Shown piece after piece: positions 55,907-64,000 of a DNA stretch of 64,000 nucleotides. Where the stretch lies: NCBI GenBank assembly GCA_030220185.1, contig JASPKZ010007287.1, positions 628,501 through 692,500 on the forward strand, read 5' to 3'. Numbering within the stretch: the first letter of the stretch is position 1; every line of letters begins with the position of its first letter. Both the position numbers and the translations under genes were made by a program. The notes beneath the pieces were generated by a model. It ran no database searches, was not told the origin of the DNA, and saw only the letters and a program-made list of their open reading frames with translations. This stretch comes from Diploptera punctata (lineage: Eukaryota > Arthropoda > Insecta > Blattodea > Blaberidae).

Positions 55907-58500
55907 TATTCCTCCCTTAGACATGAGATTAGGTTTGAAAAACAGAATGTCATTTCTCCTTATAGGATATCTCTCGCCTCCCGGGGGTTTGTCCCGACGA
56001 TTACCTTACTGACTCAACTTTTAGTGGGTAGCGTTATGTGGAACTGACGTCATCAAAATGGCGATTTCATCTATAACCTGGAAGTATTTTGTTCTCATTC
56101 CAAAAGGTTAGATGTTAGTTTAAATTGTTAGTTGCACCGGATAATCTAAATTGCGTCGAAATATCAGTAAGATCTGGTTACTTAGTGAGAACACTTTACT
56201 TCTTATTCAAACTAAATAAGTATACTCTCCAGGGCTATCTTTCCATAAAAAATGTCCAATATTGTCTTATGAACTACCACACACAATATATAGGAATTAA
56301 TTTTTCACTTCTAAAATACGTTTATTTATCTCCGTCCTTAAGTTTGTAACTGTTCCGAAGCTTTCTTCAAGAAAAAAATCACATGCTATTATTATAATAT
56401 ATCTTAACTTCGTCTTGTAATTCTTCCTGTTGCTCGTCACTAATAAAAAATCACACACCATTATTTTTCAGTCGTTTTCAATCCGTGTTTACTTTAATTG
56501 TTGTATGATATTTATTACATCACTCATTTTTTACTGTGGACTTGCTGCGACCTGCTGATGGAGTTGCTGCTGGTCTTCCTACGCGTGGGACAGGGTTCGT
56601 ATCCGCGTGCTTCACCGTTGATGTGCTGTACTGATGCTCAGGGTCGTGGATCGTTTCTAGCCGCCGTTGTTCCAGGTAGGCCTTTGTATTTTGCTTTTTG
56701 CCTAGGTTAAGAAACAACACCCAGTTAGGTCCAAGGAGAGCTCTTTGGAGGGTTTGATGGGAATCATTCTTGAAGTGGGGTTTTGTTCGGCTTGATTCAT
56801 CCGATAGGTGTGAATTGCGATATGTTGGAAGTTAGGTTACGTTTGACGTTGAGATAGTGTTTTTATAGTTGCCTGGGTTTGTTCTTTTCTGCTTGTGATG
56901 CGGTTCCCTCTGCTGTTTGAGAATCTGGACATTCGTCCATGTAATGCTTCCATCCTGAGATGTACGTGGTGGTGTAGCTGGTCCTGGCACCTCTTATGTT
57001 GTCGTTCTCGTCACCAGATATACAGGGTGTGCAGTGAGTCCGGCAGCGTAATCTTGCTCCCGTTATGAGGCGTGCGAGGTGTGCCGTATGTCCAGGCGAG
57101 AAGCTGGTACTTCTGAAACTCTTATTTATCTTATAAGACTGGGAGGATTACTTGAAACATCGATTCCGGGCTGGTGGTTATATGCCTCGATTTGGGTTTG
57201 TATAATCTAATATTATCAATGGATCAATCTTTGTCAAAAATGGCAAGATTCCTGAGCCTCATTATCTTATTATATAGTTATATCGTGCTCGCTAAAATGC
57301 TTTACGGAAACTATCCTAGCTATTTTGCTACTGACTGCACTTATACAGTATCATTCTGAACCCTGCCTTCTGGAAGTCCTGGCTTTAGGCCTTATTACTG
57401 TTATACTATATTATATTCTTTATTAGTTAGTTTTTTTTATTATTTTTCTTATATGTGCACACTGGCACCTATCTGTCTCATCTCTATATATCTTATTGCT
57501 AACATCATGCTGGAAGAAAAAAGAAATGCTCTTACGTCTCTGGCATTATGATTCTCGAGGATCATCCATGCCCTTATTGCAATTCAGGTTTCACTGGATT
57601 AAAAAAAAATACTCAGTTCAGTTATCTTACCGTATCATTACCGTTTGTTTTAAAAAGTTTCCATTGCTTGGATAGTATTACAATTTTGCATCTCCTCCTA
57701 CAAAGTCCTGAGTTCGATCGAGTGCGCTCGTCTACACATAAACCGAAAGGGCTTTAAACATGTAAATCTACTTGGTACCTTAATACCATATAACCTGAAT
57801 TCCGGATATCATTCCCTCGTGAGGTCCTGAATTTGAGAGCATTCCTTTTCCTGCTATCATTTCCTATCCTTGATGCTTCTGTGCATCTTATATTCCCTGA
57901 TATTACCTTCCTAGTATCTAAACTATCTGACAAATTTCCCTTGCTACAGCCTGCAATAGTTAATTTTACAAAAGAAAATCCTTTCGTTCCTAACAATGGT
58001 GTTGTTACATCATGTCCTTCCTGGTATGTTAATTCATTTGGCAATACCTCATAACTGTTCTCTTGCAATTTTTTTTTCATTACTTCTCGTTACGTGTAGA
58101 CTTATTCCCTGCTTGTTTCTCTATCTTTACCTATGGGTTTAACCTCTCCCCTTTTTCATCTCCTACTCCTTTACTTCCCTGTTAATTTCCGTTTATGTTT
58201 TAGGGTGAGTTCCTAGCTTATTTCTAGACTGCTTATGTTACTTTAACCTATTTACACTGTCTTATGTGTTTAACCTCTCATTTTATATAATTTCCCTACC
58301 TAGGTCAGTCTGTCTCTCTTGGCTTTACTTGTCAATCGCACAATCGTGTGTATGTGTTTCCCTCACTATTGTTCCTCTAGTGCCCTAGTGTTTCTGATGT
58401 TCTTTGCTAGTATCTGTTGTCTCTTCGTTATGACCATATTGTACCTGTGCGTACGTCTTTCTCTTTGCGGTTTCGCTTCCCGCTTGCTTTCTCCACCGGT

Positions 58501-58529
58501 GGCTCTCTCTCTCTCTCTCTCTCTCTCTG
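58501..58529 (+). repeat. CT microsatellite
   Basis: About 13 CT units. Confidence 0.9.
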
Positions 58530-59341
58530 GCATCATCTCTTCTGGAGGTCCCGGACAGCTCGTCAAGCGAATCGCCTCAATGACGCATGGAAGGAGGTCC
58601 TTCCTATCCAAGGGGGCCCGAGTGAGTCGAGCGGATCGCCTCAAAGAAAGGAATTCATTCCCTAGCCCGCCAAAGTGGGCCCGAGTTGTGTCTACCTCAT
58701 TTCCCGTGGCGCTTCGCAAACACTGTGTCATGGTCGCGTTAGCTAGGTCGTCGGGCGTATCGCCTCAATGACACTTTGAGGGGGGTTATCCTCCTACTAT
58801 CCAAGGCGGCCCGAGGTGAGTCGAGCGGATCGCCTCAAGGAAAGGTTTCGTCCCCTCATCCTACCAAAGGGGGCCCGGAGTACCTCCTAACACACCCTCT
58901 CTAATTCTGTTGCCTCAGACTCTTTTTCGATCCTTGTTATATTAGGAAGAGTCTGTTGGGCTCATGGACGACGGCCTCATCAGAAAAAGTGGATTTTATC
59001 CTAATCTCTTTGATGATGTTCCCCTATTGCCCTCATCGCTCCCTAAACCCGGGTATCACTGATGTTTCTGTGGGTCTCTCTGCCCGTGATTGCTTCTGTG
59101 TTTCCTGTGGGTCTCTCTGCCCGTCATTGCTTCTTTCTTCTCCTGTGGGTCTCTCTGCCCGTCATTGCCTTGTGTTTTCGTTCGTCTCTTGTTTCTCGGA
59201 TGCCTATCTCTCTCTAAACGATGTTCTTCCGCATGGTCCCTAACGTCACCTAGCCAAGATTGACCTAAGTTGCAGGCTATCTTATTTTATCCTTGTGTGC
59301 CTAAATACGGAGAGTCTTAAGCGATCTAGTATTATCTATTA

Positions 59342-59416
59342 TCTTACTTACTTACTCACTGGCACTATCGAACCCGTAGGTTCATGGCCGCACGGACATA
59401 CGCTCTCCATACATTC
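59342..59416 (-). mobile_element. RTE 3' tail copy
   Basis: TTACTTACTTACTCACTGGC then ACTATCGAACCCGTAGGTTC and CTCTCCATACAT match 21023-21090. It is severely 5'-truncated. Confidence 0.75.
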
Positions 59417-59611
59417 GCAATTGGCGCTTGTGCACTGCGATTCTGTGGAACTCAGAAGAATTAGAGTCCGGCATGTAATCAACTTTCATGCTACTACCAT
59501 TAAGTTAGATATTTAATCCTAGCCCACGTATGGTTCAGGAAACCACATGGTGGCTGGCAATGTAATGAGTAATTCAAAAGACTAGTTGGGAAAAGGGTTA
59601 GGGAATGAAAA
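59417..59611 (+). repeat. Segment shared with 45786-45900
   Basis: ACCATTAAGTTAGATATTTA, AGCCCACGTATGGTTCAGG and AGACTAGTTGGGAAAAGGG are in the same orientation as at 45786-45900, although the surrounding interiors are opposite. One of the two has been inverted. Confidence 0.6.
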
Positions 59612-59714
59612 AGGAACTACTTACTTACTTACTCACTGGCACTATCGAACCCGTAGGTTCATGCCCGCGCGGACATAAGCTCTCCATACATCCCTATCCT
59701 GAGCTAATGCTTTG
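59612..59714 (-). mobile_element. RTE 3' tail copy, second
   Basis: Matches 21023-21112 through CCCTATCCTGAGCTAATGCT, slightly longer than its neighbour 270 bases away. Confidence 0.75.
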
Positions 59715-59803
59715 TGTGAATTGAAAGTTAATTTTTGGAGTTTCCTTATCCGTGAGTATAATAGAATATTATGCTCACGAATACCAGCCGTCTGCCAACA
59801 GTT

Positions 59804-60270
59804 TGTTACGAGCAGAGCTTATCTCAGCCATAACGTAGCGTAAAAAGGGTCCCTATTTTTTTAGTGATCTTTGGCCCAAGCGGTTGGCCTTGGTTTTTGG
59901 AGGGAGAACATCACATTTGTACACAGAAACACATTAAAACCATAAAAACCATTATTTATTTTAAATAACACAGAACTTAAAAAATATATTAAAACAAAGC
60001 AGATAAAACGAGTTATTAAAGGAAGCTAAAAATCGCCATGTTGAACCGCGCCGAATAGATTGATATCTTGATAATACTCAGAGAGAGTTCCCTAAAATAA
60101 CTGTAGATTATTAATCTTTAATCATTAATTTTGTTCGGCCCTTTGGGTCTTCTTATTTGATAAAGCATATTTTTAATAATAAGACAATTTATTCTAAGGT
60201 TTTAAAATCAGAATTGACCATTTTAATAACATGATCCTTTTAATATGATAATACTACAAAAACGCATCTG
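59804..60270 (+). repeat. Type-B terminal repeat, 3' copy, truncated
   Basis: TGTTACGAGCAGAGCTTATC to about GCATCT, collinear with the first about 465 bases of 54844-55906, then unrelated sequence. Confidence 0.8.
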
Positions 60271-61180
60271 GAAGATATATAAATTTCCACTCAGGACACC
60301 CAGTTCAACAAAAAATAAGTGTAATTTATGGCTTAATTGACAGAGTGATATTACTTTCCAATAACATATTCCATAAACAAAACGTTGAATTGGTTAAAAA
60401 TATTTTGATGAAAAAATTATTATCCACAAGAGTTTATTAACCAACAAATTAAATGACACACTTCTGTTTTTGTTTTAAATGCTATTTAAATTAGGAGTTG
60501 GTTTATAACTTTTTTCTTTTTAAGTAAGCTTCTGCACGTAAAGGGATGACTTAACAAGTCTTCAATAATTCAAGCACATTCCTCTCACATTATATTTATT
60601 TAGTGTTTTACTGTATTTTATACGCTCAGAAGCACTACATGTACACAGGACTTGCTCGGAGCAACCTAAATCTCGCTGTTAGCTTTTTCTAGTGTGCTAA
60701 CAATGCAGCTACAGAGTAGCATTGGGCAGCTTGATATTCGGCTTGAAATGCAGCACAATATACTACCGATCAGCTTGAATGCGCCTGCACTCTCAAGATC
60801 TCGTCCCATGTTGGCCTCGGGAGGACAGCTAATAGTGGGGATTTAAACACGTTGAAGCACATTATATAGTATTGGAATGCTACAGTATATACACAATGCA
60901 TACAATCTACATTATTATGTTACTATTGTTTACAACATTTAGACTACTGTTAATGCATTGTTGTATCTCATTCTGGTATTATGTTGAAATATCAAAGAGT
61001 TTAATTAATTTTTCATTCATTTTGAGAATTTTCCTCATCTTTGAGGGGTTTCTCCAACCAATCTTAGTAATTAATATGAATTAAAAATAAATAAATGACT
61101 ACGGACTTATAGACTATCAGTTTGCAGCAAACATTCACAAATTTTCCTTAATTAACGTTCTCCATCATTCTCTGTCCTCG
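60271..61180. other. No gene seen
   Basis: AT-rich. The 70-codon frame at 60872 lacks motifs. No repeat shared with the rest of the window was noticed. Confidence 0.4.
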
Positions 61181-61610
61181 TGTCTTCATCTGTTAGACCT
61201 ACACCAAATTTCCTCATTGAATTTTGTTCTTGGTCTTCCTTTTCTGTTCCTTCTTTCAATTTTCCATGCATAGACAGCCTTTGGTAGTCTTCCATCCTAT
61301 ATTCTTCTCATGTGTCCTAATTTTAATTCAAACCCCTGAAAGTGTTAGCCGGGCTAACATTGCTAACATGGACCCTCCGCCACTGAACAGCAGCTAAAAG
61401 TAGAGGAATTAAACTCAACAATAGTAAAATACAGAAAAAATTGAAAGGACACTTAGCAAGAGAACGGAATACCAAAAACAGCATATAACTATACACAAAG
61501 AGGAAGAAGAAGTTGGGGAAGACCAAAGAAAGGATGGAAAGAGCAGCAATTTGGAGCCGGAACAGGCTAGCATAAAGCCTAAACCGTGACGAAGAAGAAG
61601 AAGAAGACTG
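61180..61610. other. Probable LINE-derived fragments
   Basis: On the minus strand of 61190-61320 a series of Arg-rich codons (RRIRMEDYQRLSMHGKLKEG) resembles the C-terminus of RTE/Jockey ORFs. On the plus strand 61490-61600 ends in an AAGAAG run, like a LINE 3' tail preceded by a GRPKKGWK-type segment. Both are short, and the call is tentative. Confidence 0.35.
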
Positions 61611-62238
61611 ATTTCAGAACGTGCCCAATTGCGTAGCCGTATTCATTTGTTTCACTACTCCCTGTATTTGGTTGTGTAAACCAGTTGTATGTACAGTATC
61701 ACTAAAGATATTTTACCTTATTTATGAAATTTAAAACATGTAAATAAGTTCTTCGTTAGATATTATATGAAAACGATATTATAAACTGATAAGGATTGAT
61801 TTTTCACGGTATATATTGGTGATTTAATAAAGGTAAGTTCTCCGTGAAAATATTTTAAAATTTACTAGATTTTGGTTCGTCTGTACCTTGTAGCAATGCA
61901 TGTACTGTTTATTGGAGGCCAAATCAGCCATTACATGTCTCTTGGAATTAATTCTTTGGTTTATATTAAAATAGTATACCTTGCATATTCAATTTAATCG
62001 GTAAGCTACATTGCATGTATATCACAATAGATTGTATATAAACATTTAAGTTGAATTCAAAGGAAGATTTCTGTGATAATTTGTCTGAAAATGCTGAAAG
62101 AGTCTTTGTCGATAATTTAAAATAAATTTTATTACGCATTAATATTTTAATTACGTTGTAAACAACATTTAGAAAACGATAATTTTCGATCAGATGAGCA
62201 TGTTGCCAATTGTGTATTGGATTAAATATCTATTTCAG
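61611..62238 (+). other. Upstream region of the RBM39-like gene, possible 5' UTR exon
   Basis: AAAGGTAAGTTC at 61827-61838 is a good donor context and could end a 5' UTR exon lying somewhere in 61640-61829. The following intron would end at TATTTCAG (62231-62238). No TATA box or CpG-rich promoter is obvious, so the transcription start cannot be fixed. Confidence 0.35.
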
Positions 62239-62240
62239 AA

Positions 62241-62294
62241 ATGGCTGAAGATTTTGATGTTGAAGCCATGTTGGAAGCACCATACAAAAAAGGA
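62241..62294 (+). CDS. RBM39: RBM39/CAPER-like splicing factor, first coding exon
   Basis: After the acceptor TATTTCAG (to 62238) and two bases, ATG opens 18 codons, MAEDFDVEAMLEAPYKKG. It ends in phase 0 at the donor GTAAGT (62295-62300). The N-termini of animal RBM39/CAPER proteins are strongly conserved in this acidic-then-EAMLEAPYKK segment, which precedes the RS-rich region and the RRM domains. The known family acts in the nucleus as a U2AF65-related splicing factor and transcriptional coactivator. The RS region and RRMs must lie beyond the window. Perfect splice signals and the absence of any lesion argue for a live gene. A processed pseudogene is excluded by the intact intron donor. 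Confidence 0.8.
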
Positions 62295-62843
62295 GTAAGT
62301 TCAATTTCATAATGTTATATTACTATATTTTAATAAAAAAGTTAATGTACATATTTATATATAAGAACAATTTGTATTTGACAGTGATTGTTTTTTATGT
62401 GTATTACAATAGTGTATCTAAATTGTACATCAGATATTGTACAAACATCAATTAAGGCTAATTGTGGCATATTTTAATTGCACACAGCAGTTTCAGTGTG
62501 AATGTTGAAAATAAATTCGTGGAATGATTAGGGAAATGGTGCACTACCATAACTTTAAAAAGAACAAATTACTGTTGTACAATCTTATAACCAATCTGAG
62601 GTATATGTATGTGGAAAAAATATTTTAGAACATAACCTAGAAATAATAATATAAAAAAATATGCATCCTGCAAAGGAAGCACTGCGGCCGGGTGGGAGTA
62701 CACAAGCTTTTTTTCTACCCACTTTAAAAGTATCTAATTACAATAAATATTAATAAAACACTATATTAAACGTATTTAGCTAAGAGATGTAATTATCACT
62801 TCATTATTTTACTTGTAAATATGAAAATAAAGTCAAACTATTT

Positions 62844-62963
62844 CCTGTCATGACCACATAGGTTAGTAACTATGTCCTGTCATGACCACATAGGTTAGTA
62901 ACTATGTCCTGTCATGACCACATAGGTTAGTAACTGTGTCCTGTCATGACCACATAGGTTATA
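62844..62963 (+). repeat. Minisatellite, 32-bp unit, 3.7 copies
   Basis: Units start CCTGTCATGACCACATAGGT at 62844, 62876, 62908 and 62940, with one base change in the third. Near-identity suggests recent expansion. Confidence 0.95.
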
Positions 62964-63685
62964 AGAGTCCGTACTTCTAACCAGCGATAAACTAACAATT
63001 ATCAAACTTTTAACCAGCGATATACCACAAATGAGCAAAAACTAATGAATTTAACTCCTTTGCATGTTAGTGCGCTTTCCAGTTATTACTAAATGAGCAC
63101 AATGTGTACATTTAATCAAGGGATTCATATCTATATACCATATCCATGGTTTCAACAAATCAGGTCCGGACTTATCCGTTACTTATTTAACCGCGTAAAA
63201 TAATAAAAAGGACGTTCCTTGGATTTCACCTAGTTAGAGTAATTGATTTGTGTTACAGTAATTGATTTAGGTTTGGTTAGCTTTTAGGTTCCTTGCTTTT
63301 TAAATGTGATTTAATACGTAAAATAAATTACCTCTTCATTTCTGTTATTCTATGAAAAATTCAAAATGTCGGACGGTTACCATGTAAAATCATATTTCCA
63401 CTAGTTCATTTCGTGTTAATTATACATATTTAGGCGGCGGTTACATCTCTTAGGAATATTGATTCATTAACACTTTACAATACTTTAAATTACATCAAAA
63501 TTGGCATAAGTCGCGTAAGTAAAAAGCTTGTCTTATACAACCCCACCAGCACTGCTTAATGATTAAAAACAGAAATAGCACTATAACATACCCTATATTT
63601 TCTTATTTTTTCTAAGTCCTATAGAACAACATTGCGCATGTGCCAGAGTTTATAGAGCCAGCGATAAACCACCATCGAACCATAC

Positions 63686-63742
63686 AGCGATAACCCACTG
63701 GCCACATTATCGATTATCATCCTTGCCTAATGGGTTATCGCT
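63686..63742. repeat. Small hairpin
   Basis: AGCGATAACCCA at 63686-63697 pairs with TGGGTTATCGCT at 63731-63742 around a 33-base loop. Related AGCGATAAAC phrases nearby suggest a short MITE end. Confidence 0.7.
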
Positions 63743-64000
63743 ACTTGCCACATATTATTATTATCGTACTAAAGTTTATACAGCTTATGCTAGATGGCAT
63801 GTCACTGTGAAATTTGAATGACCAATCTTCGCAATAAATCCCCTAATCTATTTAAAAAAATATATTAATAATATTCAATTACCAAAGTTTATTAAAAATG
63901 GGTGTACACTTACTTATCACTCCCTAACGTCTTCCCAGTCAGCGAACCCACCAATGGGTTGTTAGTAGTTTATTGCTGGGAAGAAGAGAGAGAAATCAAA

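Larger units (their letters stand above)
55907..59803 (+). other. Internal region of the third element, no ORF
   Basis: No gag/pol motif. 58366-58771 frames (121-150 codons, opposite strands) overlap CT-repeat and GATCGCCTC-repeat sequence and are not conserved in the homologous segments 39000-39200 and 48880-49110. The region 59060-59190 contains three tandem GTGGGTCTCTCTGCCCGT units. Confidence 0.65.
54844..60270 (+). mobile_element. Type-B LTR element, forward, 3'-truncated
   Basis: Complete 5' terminal repeat (54844-55906), 3.9-kb interior (55907-59803) and a 3' repeat that stops at about 60270. There is no flanking duplication because the 3' end is lost. The interior is homologous to those of the other two elements but shorter, lacking the region equivalent to 40200-43900. 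It has gained two short RTE tails. Confidence 0.8.
62295..64000 (+). other. First coding intron of the RBM39-like gene (5' part)
   Basis: Begins GTAAGT. No exon was recognised to the window end. Contains the 32-bp minisatellite, repeated AACCAGCGATA phrases (62978, 63010, 63658) and a small hairpin at 63686-63742. Confidence 0.6.

Noticed and set aside
58366..58771. 121-150-codon overlapping frames on both strands as genes
   Set aside because: They cross a CT microsatellite and GATCGCCTC repeats, lack motifs, and are not preserved in the homologous interiors at 39000-39200 and 48880-49110.
62844..62963. CRISPR-like direct repeats
   Set aside because: Units are contiguous without unique spacers and the sequence is eukaryotic, so this is a minisatellite.

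Overview
The window is animal, almost certainly insect, nuclear DNA. Coding density is very low, the sequence is AT-rich, splice signals are canonical and mobile elements are packed together. It holds Penelope-like elements, an RTE-clade LINE, an RNase H-bearing LINE, several tRNA-derived SINE families, Tc1/mariner-like and other DDE transposons, and long-terminal-repeat (LTR) elements. The repeat repertoire would suit a large-genome hemimetabolous insect such as a cockroach or termite; that is inference, not shown. No prokaryotic features, operons or CRISPR arrays are present.

Host genes survive only at the two edges. At the right end, 62241-62294 encodes MAEDFDVEAMLEAPYKKG between a clean acceptor and a GTAAGT donor. 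This matches the conserved N-terminus of the splicing coactivator RBM39/CAPER, and the rest of the window would be its first coding intron. At the left end, 2660-2821 looks like the last exon of an unidentified membrane protein: acceptor, one transmembrane helix, basic tail, stop.

1-17.1 kb is dominated by Penelope-like elements (PLEs) with RT and GIY-YIG endonuclease domains. Almost every PLE unit is a head-to-head inverted dimer with its 3' ends facing outward. The largest (3786-7764) has a second inverted PLE dimer inserted in one arm with a 13-bp target-site duplication (TSD). The terminal units carry hammerhead-ribozyme-like cores with compensatory stem changes between families. A decayed DDE transposon lies at 14.1-15.9 kb.

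17.1-34 kb holds an inverted pair of tRNA-headed SINEs, a Tc1/mariner-like element interrupted by a SINE, and a nested LINE pair. In that pair an RTE with an intact 1012-codon ORF sits inside an RNase H-type LINE, and both insertions have readable TSDs. Further SINEs, decayed transposase fragments and a decayed PLE follow.

34.2-60.3 kb is a nest of related elements with about 1-kb direct terminal repeats of two types, A and B, and long internal regions without recognisable gag/pol. Element A (35349-44742, TSD ATAAT) sits inside the internal region of a reverse-oriented type-B element (34248 to about 50015). A solo type-A repeat (52694-53646, TSD CCCAT) and a third element (54844-60270) lie to the right. 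The internal regions of the three large elements are colinear homologs, and this is the best candidate here for a poorly described element family. A decayed multi-domain gene of a dispersed invertebrate family lies at 50.0-51.5 kb.

All alignments were made by eye, so boundaries of degenerate repeats are approximate.
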